Positions 20,757 to 30,106 of a DNA stretch of 39,396 nt are shown one piece after another. The notes below the pieces were generated by a model. It made no database searches and was not told where the DNA came from. It saw only the letters and a list, made by a program, of their open reading frames with translations. Numbering within the stretch: position 1 is the first letter of the stretch; the number at the start of each line of letters is the position of its first letter. The position numbers were made by a program, and so were the translations under genes. Source of the DNA: a virus; the IMG/VR virus record IMGVR_UViG_3300032770_000053, positions 1 through 39,396 of that record; one strand, 5' to 3'.

Positions 20757-21728
20757 ATGAATTTTAGTAAGCCGCGCGTTGCCATTTACTATTACGTCCT
20801 TCCATCAACTGGCATGAGGAACGATGGCCCCCCTCTTTTTCTCCAGGGTTCTTTTCGTCGCCTTCTAAACGGAAAGCTGGATTTCGGAGACGATTCCGGG
20901 AATGTCGTCCACCTCTGGCCGCGACCGACCTCCAAGGATTTCGGACAGTTTGACCTCCATGTTTTCGTCGATCACGGCGAGGATGCTTTAAACGTTCCAA
21001 CCCCTTTGGATGAAAACGGATGGATGCCTCCTTCCCCCAATGCCTATTGGGTATCCGACGCGCACCTAGGCTACGACTACCGTCTCAAGATGGCGAAGAA
21101 ATTCGACTACGTTTTTTGCTGCCAACGTAAGGCCATGGCCGATTTTGAGCGGGACGGGGTTCCCAAGGAAAAGTTGTTTTTCCTCCCCCATGCCGTAGAG
21201 CCTACCGCCTACTGGCCCATGGACATTATCGAGAAATGGGATTGGGCGTTTGTGGGGCACTTAAACTGTTCGGAGCGAATCGACCTTTTGGACCGCTTCT
21301 GTAAGGAATTCCCAAACTTTTATCTGGGATGGAGAAATCCCCAGGCCCCAGGATACAACGTCCTGGAGGACGCGGCCCGCAAGTTATGCCAAGCCAAGAT
21401 CATCCCCAACCATACCGTCAAAGATGACGCGCCGACCATGCGCTTTTTTGAGGCCATGGCTTGCAAGCGCCTTTTTCTGACGAACGAACTACCAACGATT
21501 TCCGAATTGTTCAAAAGCGGAAAGCATCTCTGGACGTACCGGAGCATTGATGAGGCCGTTTCTATCGCCAAGGCCTTGATTGTCGATGACGGACTACGCC
21601 AGGAGATCGCGCAGGCCGGATACGACGAAGTGATGGCTAAACATACCTATGACCATCGGGCGCTTGAGATTCTCAAACAAACCATAAACTACACACCCGC
21701 TCTTAAGGAGGGTCTAGTTCCATGCTGA
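20757..21728 (+). CDS. GT-B fold glycosyltransferase (CgeB-like)
   Basis: 323 residues. N-terminal half carries FDLHVFVDHGEDA, WVSDAHLGYDYRLKMAKKFD; the C-terminal half carries IIPNHTVKDDAPTMRFFEAM then ACKRLFLTNELPT, the donor-binding signature of the CgeB/Glyco_trans_1 type, and a closing AGYDEVMAKHTYDHRALEIL helix. It transfers a sugar from a nucleotide donor to an unknown acceptor. It follows the HNH insertion, so it was probably once adjacent to the fusion gene. Confidence 0.75.
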   Translation: MNFSKPRVAIYYYVLPSTGMRNDGPPLFLQGSFRRLLNGKLDFGDDSGNVVHLWPRPTSKDFGQFDLHVFVDHGEDALNVPTPLDENGWMPPSPNAYWVSDAHLGYDYRLKMAKKFDYVFCCQRKAMADFERDGVPKEKLFFLPHAVEPTAYWPMDIIEKWDWAFVGHLNCSERIDLLDRFCKEFPNFYLGWRNPQAPGYNVLEDAARKLCQAKIIPNHTVKDDAPTMRFFEAMACKRLFLTNELPTISELFKSGKHLWTYRSIDEAVSIAKALIVDDGLRQEIAQAGYDEVMAKHTYDHRALEILKQTINYTPALKEGLVPC

Positions 21729-22378
21729 TTCGCATTTGCTCCCATTTCCACAAGCAGAACACCCACGGAATAGACGAATTGATCCGCATCGAAGGTCTGC
21801 CGGAAGACTTCATTTTCCGTCGGAGCGGAAACAAACTGTTTCTCAAGGCCCCATGGGAGCGCGATATTGACGCCAATATCCCGAAGGAGATCCGGGAGCA
21901 TTGCACGCCGGTCGACATCACCGAAAACCTTCCCCGAGAGAAAAACGAAGCGACCGGAGAATGGCAGGAGCCATCGGACACGATCCGTATCCTGGGCGTA
22001 AAGCTCAATCTGGACTCGACCCCGGGAATGGAGACCTGGAAACAGCTCCAGCGGATTTTGGACCGCGACACGCCCAGGGATCAGAAGGTTCCGGTTCCCG
22101 CCGTCGTGGCCCCCAACATGACCGATCCTTTCTATCTGGAAGCCAAGGACATCCCGGTTGTCATCTTGCGCCAGGAAGTCCGGGCCCCCGTGATCATCAC
22201 AGAGACGACCGTTACCTCTGCGGTTCCCGTCCCGGAGATGACTATCGAAGTGGCCTCGGAACCCAAGCCCGACAAATTTGAATGCGGAGTCTGCCACAAG
22301 AAGTTTGATGCGCAGCGCGGCCTATGGATGCACGAACGAAAGACGCGGCATAAGGTGAAGGAGCCTGTTGTCGCCTAG
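21722..22378 (+). CDS. Protein with C-terminal C2H2 zinc finger
   Basis: 218 residues; the start overlaps the upstream stop. The N-terminal two thirds contain Pro-rich beta sequence (FIFRRSGNKLFLKAPWERDI, DTIRILGVKLNLDSTPGMET) with no recognised family. Residues 186-210 (KFECGVCHKKFDAQRGLWMH, then ERKTRH) make a classical C2H2 finger, with C188, C191, H204 and H210. Such fingers are rare in phages. Possibly a virion or DNA-interacting factor. Confidence 0.65.
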   Translation: MLIRICSHFHKQNTHGIDELIRIEGLPEDFIFRRSGNKLFLKAPWERDIDANIPKEIREHCTPVDITENLPREKNEATGEWQEPSDTIRILGVKLNLDSTPGMETWKQLQRILDRDTPRDQKVPVPAVVAPNMTDPFYLEAKDIPVVILRQEVRAPVIITETTVTSAVPVPEMTIEVASEPKPDKFECGVCHKKFDAQRGLWMHERKTRHKVKEPVVA

Positions 22379-22386
22379 GAGGTTTT

Positions 22387-22704
22387 ATGTCTGGATTCGG
22401 AACGGCTGATACTTTTGCTTGTACTCCCCTCTCGTCCTCCGGGGTTGTAGGGGATTCGGGGAAGCCGGTCGATGTCGTCGGCTATGTGATTAAAAGCGGC
22501 GCGACGGCGGCGGCCCCTTATTTCATCAACGGGACAGCGGCATCAGCCGGGAACACGCTCTATTTCCAGGACCAGGCGAGGGCGACAAGCGCCTCTCAAT
22601 CCATTGCCCTAGCGCAACGTGTCCGATTCCCGAACGGATGTTACGTCTCCTTCGATGCAAATACGACGGCTGTCAGCGTTTTCTATCAGCAAGTTTTGAC
22701 GTGA
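22387..22704 (+). CDS. Small virion protein candidate
   Basis: 105 residues with SD TAGGAGG. Ala/Ser/Thr-rich beta sequence (GKPVDVVGYVIKSGATAAAP, FPNGCYVSFDANTTAVSVFY). The composition resembles the small head proteins at 17332 and 17639 and probably belongs to the virion. No family recognised. Confidence 0.6.
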   Translation: MSGFGTADTFACTPLSSSGVVGDSGKPVDVVGYVIKSGATAAAPYFINGTAASAGNTLYFQDQARATSASQSIALAQRVRFPNGCYVSFDANTTAVSVFYQQVLT

Positions 22705-22713
22705 GGATGAGCC

Positions 22714-23640
22714 ATGTCAGCGCTTACCTTTGCCGACCTTCAAAACGAGGTTTACGACCAAACAGGTCTAGATTCGTCGGACTCCAATAACGTAACCCGA
22801 GTTTCCAGATGGCTTAATTTAGTACAAAACGACATTTGCGCGAGATGGCCTTGGAACTTCCTCCGGTCCCGTGAAACGGTTGTCACGGTTCCCGACTACA
22901 CCACTGGAACCGTCAGTGTCAGCTCCGGAGGGACTACCGTTACAGGGAGCGGTACAACTTTTACTTCTACCCACGGCGGCGGTCAATACTACATCCAGTT
23001 TTCGACCGCCAATGACTGGTATCTAGTCAGCGCCTACAATTCATCCACTTCCCTAACGATTACCCCCGCGTATGTTCCATCCACAAACGCGACGAACGTT
23101 ACCTACACGCTTAGAAAGTTTTTCTACAGCCTGTCGTCGGCTTGCGACCGGATCTGCGACGTTAAGAACTGGAACACGCCGCTAAAGCTGGACGAACTTT
23201 TCCCCCGGGACGTGGATTTCGTCCAGCCAAATCCTCAATCCTCCAACACGTCCTATGGATTCATTCCTTACGGCTACGATTCGAGCGGGAATGTACAGAT
23301 CATCCCCTATCCGTTTCCATCGGATGCCCGTCTGTTTGAGATCAAGACCTTTAAGCGGCCTACCGATATGACGGGAACGGCTCTCCCGACGCTTCCGAAC
23401 AAGTGGTCCCACATTATCGCGTTTGGGGCCAACGCGTTGGCCTATATGTACCTCCGGAAGCCGGACATGGCCGTCCTTTGGGAAAAGACGTTCGAAGCAA
23501 AGATCGTTGACATGATGAGCCAGGAACGGACCTCTGAGGATAGTTCGCCAATCCTTCAATCGATTGATTCTGGCATGGGGTCGTCGGAAAACTGGCTCCA
23601 GATGCCAGACAACTATCCGCCTGTGCAGGGACGGCCCTAG
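22714..23640 (+). CDS. Head-tail adaptor protein (gp4/tail-tube-A type candidate)
   Basis: 308 residues. N-terminal helix bundle (LTFADLQNEVYDQTGLDSSD, NLVQNDICARWPWNFL) is typical of adaptor rings below podovirus portals. A middle beta insertion (VSVSSGGTTVTGSGTTFTST) is followed by EIKTFKRPTDMTGTALPTLP and a C-terminal helix (LAYMYLRKPDMAVLWEKTFE). The role in connecting portal to tail is inferred from layout and position. Confidence 0.7.
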   Translation: MSALTFADLQNEVYDQTGLDSSDSNNVTRVSRWLNLVQNDICARWPWNFLRSRETVVTVPDYTTGTVSVSSGGTTVTGSGTTFTSTHGGGQYYIQFSTANDWYLVSAYNSSTSLTITPAYVPSTNATNVTYTLRKFFYSLSSACDRICDVKNWNTPLKLDELFPRDVDFVQPNPQSSNTSYGFIPYGYDSSGNVQIIPYPFPSDARLFEIKTFKRPTDMTGTALPTLPNKWSHIIAFGANALAYMYLRKPDMAVLWEKTFEAKIVDMMSQERTSEDSSPILQSIDSGMGSSENWLQMPDNYPPVQGRP

Positions 23641-25194
23641 GTGCCTGATTCTAAGATCATCGGGCCTTACGGATACTCCGGCGGCCTCAATACCGATGCT
23701 TCCTTATTAACGCTTCCAAAGGGACAATTATCGACTCTTCAAAATATGATTGTTGAACAAGGGCAATTGAAGCCAGTCCCCGGATATAGCACGGCTTCCA
23801 TTACGCAACCGCCGGTTGTAACGAATCAGTTTTATATGACGTTATTAGCCGCCAATTTGACTGTTTCAAGTGAATACGCAGGTTATTTATTTCTTCCTTG
23901 GAGAAACGATGTTGCAATGACTGGGGGTTGTCTTTACTGCAAAAATTTTACTGGATCATGGACGAGCATGGGCAATGGTCCTTATGCGGCGTATGGTTAT
24001 GTTTATTCGGCCGATGTATTGAATAACGTTGTTACATTTGTTGCGTTTTCTGGGATGTTGGGAGCATCGGCCGCTTCAGGAATAGGAATATGGCAGTGGG
24101 ATGGAACGGGGGATACTACTCAGCCTACCGTTAATCCAACGAATGCACCTATAGCTTTTAAAGTCGTAAACAATTTTGCATTTGTTGTGGATTGCAAGGG
24201 CATTGTGGCGTGGTCTTCTGTTGGAGATCCTACTACGTGGCCTGCAAATAACTCTTTGACTTTTCGCTATGGCGATGGCGATATGTGTGTCGCTTTAGGA
24301 AGAATAGGAAATACGTTGTATATTTTCAAATTACATTCTATCGGGGCTCTTCAAACTAATACCGTTATTATCAGCGGCTCAGTTGCTCTGGGACCTCTTT
24401 ATACCATTTACGACAAGATAGGGACTTTCAGCATGAATTCGGTAGACAATCTTCCTACCGGAGAACTTGTTTTTTGGGGATCGGATTACAACATCTACAA
24501 ATTTGATGGGTCTAATCTTACAAATCTTTCTAAACGTTCTTATCCCCAATCCAGCATACAAGAAAACATCAATTCATTTATTTCAAGCAATTCTGGGATT
24601 GGTCCAAATTATTTATCTCTTAAGGTTGTTCCAATTTTCAATTCGATTATCTTAAACATTGGAGGTCAAACAAGTGGAGGTGTATTAACCGCAACAAAAT
24701 CATGGGCCTACAATTATGTAAGTGATTATTGGTATATGCCAACGCCAACATTTTCGAGTTTATGTTGTTTGGAGGCATTTGGCTCTGCGAGTACGTGGAA
24801 TCCAACATCAGTAACGGAAGTGTGCGTTGGCATGAATATGCTATCGACTTCTATTTATAACGTTTCGAATAATTATTTGTCATTTAATGGCACCGCTATT
24901 TCAGGCCAAGCCGTTGTTTCTATTCCCTATACGTTCGAATCCCGCGACACGATTCCGCGAAGCGTCATTATCCCTTTTACCATTAACGCTTCCGATTCGA
25001 TCACGATCACGCCGGGAGATGACGGGACGTATAGATCGGGAACGAGTCCGACACCGACGGGAAATTTACAGCGTGTTATTATCCCTCTCAATTTCAGCGA
25101 TTCGACGATGTCAAAGCAGATTAAGATCACGACATCCAGTTCAAACGATTTCTCAATCAATCCAGTTGTCTTGGACACGGAGATAGGCCATTGA
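23641..25194 (+). CDS. Tail hub / DNA-stabilisation protein (P22 gp10-like candidate)
   Basis: 517 residues, GTG start directly after the upstream stop. The N-terminus GPYGYSGGLNTDASLLTLPK, then QLSTLQNMIVEQGQLKPVPG is characteristic of podovirus tail-hub proteins (the residues 'GGLNTD...L.NM....G...PGY'). The rest is repetitive beta sequence consistent with a propeller. The codons from about 23680 to 24900 are visibly richer in A/T than neighbours. Packs under the adaptor. Confidence 0.7.
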   Translation: MPDSKIIGPYGYSGGLNTDASLLTLPKGQLSTLQNMIVEQGQLKPVPGYSTASITQPPVVTNQFYMTLLAANLTVSSEYAGYLFLPWRNDVAMTGGCLYCKNFTGSWTSMGNGPYAAYGYVYSADVLNNVVTFVAFSGMLGASAASGIGIWQWDGTGDTTQPTVNPTNAPIAFKVVNNFAFVVDCKGIVAWSSVGDPTTWPANNSLTFRYGDGDMCVALGRIGNTLYIFKLHSIGALQTNTVIISGSVALGPLYTIYDKIGTFSMNSVDNLPTGELVFWGSDYNIYKFDGSNLTNLSKRSYPQSSIQENINSFISSNSGIGPNYLSLKVVPIFNSIILNIGGQTSGGVLTATKSWAYNYVSDYWYMPTPTFSSLCCLEAFGSASTWNPTSVTEVCVGMNMLSTSIYNVSNNYLSFNGTAISGQAVVSIPYTFESRDTIPRSVIIPFTINASDSITITPGDDGTYRSGTSPTPTGNLQRVIIPLNFSDSTMSKQIKITTSSSNDFSINPVVLDTEIGH

Positions 25195-26006
25195 GTCAGG
25201 TTCCTTTAATCCCCACCATTAACGCCATTAAAGATGAGAATGTGAAATACGCATTGAAAATAATCATTGATTATTTAAACAACAATGACGCGGGCATCAA
25301 TAAACAAAAGGCTCTTTCCATGATTGGGAATATCGACATGGGAGGACAAGAAATAACAAATCTTGGAGATGGGACGGCATCAACTCCTGCTGTCTCGGCA
25401 CAATCAACGACGAATACGGGGCTCGTGTTTAATATCGCTCCGACCTCATTATCGATGGTAGTTAATGGGGTTGAGAATCTGAGGGCCAATACGACCCCTC
25501 AAATTTTCTCTCATCAAGGATCGGAAGCTAACCCCGGATGGTCGTCTTTAATCGATGGCGGGACTGGGTGGGACTGTCTCACTGTTGATCATTTCAATAT
25601 CATGGCGGGAGCCAGTAAGGTCGTTGATTGCTTTAAGATCTCCAAATTAGATGGCCACAATGAGGGGCCTTTTACGATTTTTGGCGGCGCTGGCAGCGTG
25701 GCGGTACACAATCAGATCTATACGAAAACGGGGGTCAATAATGTCGCCTCGCAGATTGCTGAGATTGATCAAGATGGCTGCTTGATGATCGTGACGGGTC
25801 ATGATGTCGGATCCTCCAATGGCTTCGAGGATTTGCTTTTAACGAACTACACAAGTCCAACTCCGACTGTAATTGCTTCTCGATCTATGTATGGAAGTCC
25901 CGGAACAAGAACATACGGAAATGGTGGGGCTGGGATATTGACTCTTTCTTTGGCTTCTGGATCATGGTCTACAGTTGCCTATTCAATCCAGATCTCGCCG
26001 CGATGA
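25191..26006 (+). CDS. Tail-associated protein, possibly needle or tail accessory
   Basis: 271 residues from TTG 25191 (TTGA overlap). An N-terminal helix (DENVKYALKIIIDYLNNNDA) is followed by NIDMGGQEITNLGDGTASTP, the 'MGGxxItNLxDGT' motif common at the start of tail fibre and tail spike regions. The C-terminal half is Gly/Ser/Thr-rich beta. Position after the hub fits a tail-tip or fibre-attachment protein. Confidence 0.65.
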   Translation: MSQVPLIPTINAIKDENVKYALKIIIDYLNNNDAGINKQKALSMIGNIDMGGQEITNLGDGTASTPAVSAQSTTNTGLVFNIAPTSLSMVVNGVENLRANTTPQIFSHQGSEANPGWSSLIDGGTGWDCLTVDHFNIMAGASKVVDCFKISKLDGHNEGPFTIFGGAGSVAVHNQIYTKTGVNNVASQIAEIDQDGCLMIVTGHDVGSSNGFEDLLLTNYTSPTPTVIASRSMYGSPGTRTYGNGGAGILTLSLASGSWSTVAYSIQISPR

Positions 26007-26133
26007 TTATAAATTCATCAAAGGATAGAAAATTTGTGGAGCGGGTAAGTGAATCGCATCTCTGCCCGGAGGCCCAGGTAATGAATTCTAACGGAGTAAA
26101 AATCTTCGCAATGCGGGTATTTTAGGAGGCTTT

Positions 26134-27273
26134 ATGGCAGACCCATGGAGTGATAGTCAGTACGGCGGATCATCCGCCTACGATAACATCTTCGGACAAA
26201 TTCAGGCGGTCAACCAGCCGAGTAACCCATATTGGACCAATCAGCGAACGCAGACAACGCTTGACCAGTACGGAACGGATTTCGCCCAACAATTTCAAAA
26301 CGCCGTTGGACGTGCGCCTACGGCGGATGAGATAAATCAATTCTATCAACAGGCCGTCATGCCGATTATAAACACGCAGTCTGGATTCGGTGGGACCGAC
26401 CCGAACGCCGTTGTCCAGCAGTACGTTCCCCAGGCCTTCCAATCCCAGATCCAGCAGAACCAACAGAACCAGATGCAAAACCTGGGAACGCAAATTGGAG
26501 ACCTTTCAAGCCAGGTGGGAGCGGAAACAGCCAAACAGTTGGCCGACCCAAATAGTTCAGCCTATCAAGCGTTTTCGGGCGCGATGAATAACCTCGGGAT
26601 CACTCCTTCCAGCGGGGCTTTCCAGGCCGGAGAAGGCGCGGCGGTCGGAAATGCGGCGTCTAACACCATGCAGCAGCTTTTGTCCAGCTTGGGAGGCGGG
26701 GCCATTGCCGGGAATCAGTCGCCAACCTTCCAGAGCCTTTACACCACCGGACAGAACGCGGGGCAGGGGATCGCTGGGTATAACCAAAGCTTGAATAATT
26801 TTGATCTTCAATCGCAATTAGCTGAAAAGTTGGCCAATGAAGGACAGACCTCTGGGATACAAAATTTGCTTGGTATGGCTTCAGGGTCTGCGACTGGCGC
26901 TGGGAATCTTTTGGCTGGAGGAGCGCAGGCGTACAAAGCGACTCCTTGGATTTGCACCGCTATGAAAAATGCTCATGCGGTAAGTCTTGTTGAAGTAAAG
27001 AAATTGCACGGGCATTTGTTCCCGGCATTTTGGAAACGGCCTTTTAAGTTCATTGGGTATGTCGCCATTGGAAAATTTGTTACGTGGGCGGCAGATTATG
27101 TCGATATCAACTGGATGGATTGGAGACCAATGTTTTTTGACCGCGTCATATTGGAGCCCGACTGCGTAAAAGCGGTAGACCTGTACGCGGCGGCGTTTTG
27201 GTCGCTGGTTCAAGAGATCTGCGCCCGCCTGAGAATAAAGACTTTGATTCTTTACCATGCAGGGAAATTTTAA
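26134..27273 (+). CDS. Probable DNA-ejection/internal protein with C-terminal CTAM domain
   Basis: 379 residues with SD TAGGAGG. Gln/Asn/Ala-rich N-terminal two thirds (SQIQQNQQNQMQNLGTQIGD; AGEGAAVGNAASNTMQQLLS) matches podovirus ejection proteins. From ~residue 267, a distinct module (ATPWICTAMKNAHAVSLVEV, KFIGYVAIGKFVTW) resembles the C-terminal domain often attached to tail/ejection proteins. Likely injected with DNA or inside the capsid. Confidence 0.6.
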   Translation: MADPWSDSQYGGSSAYDNIFGQIQAVNQPSNPYWTNQRTQTTLDQYGTDFAQQFQNAVGRAPTADEINQFYQQAVMPIINTQSGFGGTDPNAVVQQYVPQAFQSQIQQNQQNQMQNLGTQIGDLSSQVGAETAKQLADPNSSAYQAFSGAMNNLGITPSSGAFQAGEGAAVGNAASNTMQQLLSSLGGGAIAGNQSPTFQSLYTTGQNAGQGIAGYNQSLNNFDLQSQLAEKLANEGQTSGIQNLLGMASGSATGAGNLLAGGAQAYKATPWICTAMKNAHAVSLVEVKKLHGHLFPAFWKRPFKFIGYVAIGKFVTWAADYVDINWMDWRPMFFDRVILEPDCVKAVDLYAAAFWSLVQEICARLRIKTLILYHAGKF

Positions 27274-28004
27274 TGAGTATTTGGTCGGATTTTGACCCAA
27301 CGGGAAATAATTTTCTTGGATTGGGGCCAAAGAGAGGACGAATCCTGGTGGGGATTCTTTCGTCCGGGGGTTCTGAGTTTTCAAGAACAGATCCCTTGGC
27401 GACAACTCCCGGAACCACTCTAAACAAAATTGGTCGAGGAGTTGGCGGGGTCGGTCCCGGGGCGGTCGGAGGATTTGTGACCGGCGGCATCCCCGGAGCC
27501 ATTGCCGGAGGCGTCGGGGGAGGCGTTGCGGGCGGAACAGGATTGACGAATTCAACGAAATTGAGCGGCATTGGTGAGGACATGGGGATAGGAGCCGGGA
27601 TGGGAGGCTTGGCCGGATATGCCGCAGGATCGGGATTGTTTGCTGGCGGCGGGGCTTCTGCTGGAGGATCTGCAATGACTCCCTACATGCCGACTTCCAC
27701 CCCGGTAATGTCTCAGATGGGCTCCACGCTTGGTCCCGGGATGGGATCTCCTTTAAATCTTGGTCCTGCTTCCGGCAGCGCTCAAGGCGCGGCGGCTGGA
27801 TCACCCGTAGCCTCGTCGACCCCCTCGTCAGTAGATGCGGCATTTCGGTGGATTCGAGGCATGAGCCCATCTGGAAGCCAGCAACAGCCCCCCGCGCAAC
27901 AGAGCCGGGACGTTCTGGCGACTCTTTATCAAATGTTTCCTGGTTTAAGGCCCGGGGCCCAGATGGGGCAGGGAATAAATATAGGAGGTGGATTCGGTGG
28001 CTGA
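27273..28004 (+). CDS. Glycine-rich ejection-type protein
   Basis: 243 residues, from ATG 27273. Contains a long Gly/Ala/Val run (VGGVGPGAVGGFVTGGIPGA, IAGGVGGGVAGGTG) with glycine-zipper periodicity, suggesting membrane insertion or pore formation. Flanks are Pro/Ser/Gln-rich and disordered. The GG-rich pattern is typical of phage internal-core proteins that cross the membrane on ejection. The next gene begins within its last eight bases. Confidence 0.55.
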   Translation: MSIWSDFDPTGNNFLGLGPKRGRILVGILSSGGSEFSRTDPLATTPGTTLNKIGRGVGGVGPGAVGGFVTGGIPGAIAGGVGGGVAGGTGLTNSTKLSGIGEDMGIGAGMGGLAGYAAGSGLFAGGGASAGGSAMTPYMPTSTPVMSQMGSTLGPGMGSPLNLGPASGSAQGAAAGSPVASSTPSSVDAAFRWIRGMSPSGSQQQPPAQQSRDVLATLYQMFPGLRPGAQMGQGINIGGGFGG

Positions 28005-29148
28005 TTCAATTTCGTTCCCATGGGAAATGTTCATGCAGGCCCAGCAACAAAAAAATTTAAACCGCCAACAAATGAACCAAGATATCGCAGGAATGGGCCA
28101 AGGCTTCGGCCAAGGGCTTTCCAGCATCGGCGAGATGATCGGAGAGCAGAAGAAGAAGCATATTTTGGCGCAATTGGTCCAGGCGATGCAGGCTCAGGGG
28201 AAGCCTATCCAGGGGCCCGCCGGATACGTCCCTCCTGGCGCTGGCGGAAATGCTGTCCCGGCTGGACAGGTTCCAGACATGTCGGGGAAGATCCAATCCC
28301 TCATGATGCAGTATGATCCCCAGAATGCTATCAGGCAGATGCCTACGCCTCTCCAGCAATCCGAAATTGCTAGGAATAATGCTCAGGCGAAGCGGTATGA
28401 GCAGATGGGCAGTGGTTCGGGGGGTCCAGGAGGGAAAACTACTGTCTATGAAAATCCTGATGGATCACTTTCATTGACTCCAACGCCCGATGGCATTCCT
28501 CTTCAAGTGAATCCACAGACTGCGGTTCAATACACTGGTATTCCTAAATCAAAAACTGTCCCGGCAACAAGCCCGATTGCAGGTGTTCGTCGGAATCAGT
28601 TCTTAATGTCGGACCTTCCATCCCGGAGTAGCCCAAGCACGGCTGCTGGAGCGGCCTACCAGGTCAAGGTGGCCGCACGCCAGGGCAAGGCCATCATTGC
28701 GAAGCCAGGATCTCCCCAGCAGATCGCACTGGCCGCCTCAGACCTTGCGCGAGCCGTCCAGCGCAGCGCGCCTCAGCTTGAGACGCTTCAAGGAGCCAGT
28801 TTTTCCAACAACATTGTGACAAAGGTCAATCAATTAACTCAGAGAATTACCGCCGATCCGTCGGGGAAGGACGTTCCAAAGATTCGGAAACAGATTTATG
28901 ACCTTCTCGACGACTTAGACAAGACGGCTCAGCCGTGGGTGGAAAATCAGGTCAAGAACGTAGAGGACATTTGGGGCGATAGCCTCCCTAAGAATTGGTC
29001 CGCCATCCGAAGCCGGGAATTAGGCGAAAACATTCCTAACGTTCCGTTTCAGGAGAGCTTGGACCTGGGACCGGCGAGTCCTGGGTCAGCGCCGAAGATT
29101 GGCGGTCAACTTAATGGTCGAAAAATTGTCAACGTGCAACCACTCTAA
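27997..29148 (+). CDS. Ejection/internal virion protein, Gln-rich
   Basis: 383 residues. GTG 27997 is preferred over GTG 27988 because the SD AGGAGG (27982-27987) overlaps the latter and sits at good spacing for the former. Gln/Met-rich helices (MQAQQQKNLNRQQMNQDIAG, HILAQLVQAMQAQG) precede a Pro/Gly linker and a long helical C-terminal half (AARQGKAIIAKPGSPQQIAL; KIRKQIYDLLDDLDKTAQPW). Like its neighbours it is likely packaged inside the head. Confidence 0.6.
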   Translation: MADSISFPWEMFMQAQQQKNLNRQQMNQDIAGMGQGFGQGLSSIGEMIGEQKKKHILAQLVQAMQAQGKPIQGPAGYVPPGAGGNAVPAGQVPDMSGKIQSLMMQYDPQNAIRQMPTPLQQSEIARNNAQAKRYEQMGSGSGGPGGKTTVYENPDGSLSLTPTPDGIPLQVNPQTAVQYTGIPKSKTVPATSPIAGVRRNQFLMSDLPSRSSPSTAAGAAYQVKVAARQGKAIIAKPGSPQQIALAASDLARAVQRSAPQLETLQGASFSNNIVTKVNQLTQRITADPSGKDVPKIRKQIYDLLDDLDKTAQPWVENQVKNVEDIWGDSLPKNWSAIRSRELGENIPNVPFQESLDLGPASPGSAPKIGGQLNGRKIVNVQPL

Positions 29149-29969
29149 TGGCTAAATACAAAGTCACTACCGACGACGGGAAATCCTACCTAGTAACAAC
29201 CGAAGACGGTCAGGACCAATCAGGATTTGGTCAAACGGTAAAAAATTCCGTCATCGACATGTTCAAAAAACCTGCCATGGTCGCGAAGGATGTAGGAACA
29301 AACCCGCAGACCATGGCAAACCTCATGCCATCACTTCTAGGGACGGCGGGCGGCGTGTCTCCGGTTCCCGGGGGCGCAACGCTTGGGACGGCGGCGGGCC
29401 AGGGGATTAGGGATTTGGCGTTGAAGGGGCTCGGCAAACCAGCTCCGGGAATGATGCAGCACGGCCTTGAGCTTGGGGGAGCGGCGGCCGGTGATGTCAT
29501 GGCGATTCCCTATATGAAGGGAAAGGTTTATGGAGGACAGATTGGCAATGCTGAAAAGGCGGCTGGTGTCATTACGAGAGCCCCCACAAAGGCGGTCACT
29601 CCGGGAAGCGTCGGAGAAACACTAAATAATTTGGAAGCTCAGTTGGATGCGGGAACTATAAAGACTGCCCAGGAGGCGAAGGACGCAAAAGCAGTCATCA
29701 ATCAGATTTATAAAAACCCAAGGATCTACGAGCAGACGAGCGATATTAAAGTTCAGGCGGCAAGAGTCGCTAAGAAAACACAAGATCTTTTGAATAAATC
29801 CATACCGGGAAGGTTGGACCCTTCGCAAGCTTTAGCGAAGTCCCAAGTTATCCCTAATCTGATCAAGAAAAACTATATGGCGATGCCGTGGGCTGTGCGC
29901 CATGGCGCAGAAGGGGCCGCGAGCGCTGGCCTAGTTTGGGAAGTTATCAAAAAAATCTTAGGGCAATGA
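29148..29969 (+). CDS. Internal virion protein with Gly/Ala-rich centre
   Basis: 273 residues, TAATG overlap. Begins MAKYKVTTDDGKSYLVTTED, a beta start common in phage ejection/tail proteins. A central region with AGGVSPVPGGATLGTAAGQG is followed by helical segments and a C-terminal amphipathic helix (AASAGLVWEVIKKILGQ). Contributes to the same module as its neighbours. Confidence 0.6.
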   Translation: MAKYKVTTDDGKSYLVTTEDGQDQSGFGQTVKNSVIDMFKKPAMVAKDVGTNPQTMANLMPSLLGTAGGVSPVPGGATLGTAAGQGIRDLALKGLGKPAPGMMQHGLELGGAAAGDVMAIPYMKGKVYGGQIGNAEKAAGVITRAPTKAVTPGSVGETLNNLEAQLDAGTIKTAQEAKDAKAVINQIYKNPRIYEQTSDIKVQAARVAKKTQDLLNKSIPGRLDPSQALAKSQVIPNLIKKNYMAMPWAVRHGAEGAASAGLVWEVIKKILGQ

Positions 29970-30106
29970 TGAAGCCAACGGCGACGCAAACTACTACCCA
30001 TAAAACTTTTCTGATGACAATGTCTTCGTATGGCTCGAAGTGTGGCTCTTCGTCGATCACGCCCCACTCTACATCTGGTTTTCCCGGGGATCAAGGCCCA
30101 AAATGA
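29966..30106 (+). CDS. Short Thr/Ser-rich ORF, uncertain
   Basis: 46 residues (MMKPTATQTTTHKTFLMTMS, SITPHSTSGFPGDQGPK). Composition is not very protein-like, but both its start and its stop are ATGA-coupled to neighbours, as for many real genes here. The same DNA in another frame reads VFVWLEVWLFVDHAPLYIWF, which is more protein-like but lacks a good start. Treat as tentative. Confidence 0.35.
   Translation: MMKPTATQTTTHKTFLMTMSSYGSKCGSSSITPHSTSGFPGDQGPK

Noticed and set aside
20312-20767. 151-residue + strand ORF (MLNAIYMVNDFSFSK)
   Set aside because: It is antisense to the HNH endonuclease, whose motifs are unmistakable; this frame has no recognisable features.
26007-26133. Possible small genes between the tail protein and the ejection protein
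   Set aside because: Only fragments of 10-15 residues are open; I see nothing else in this gap except the next gene's SD.
26881-27870. 329-residue - strand ORF
   Set aside because: Antisense to two ejection-protein genes with good SD sites; composition is dominated by Arg/Pro/Ser as expected for a shadow.
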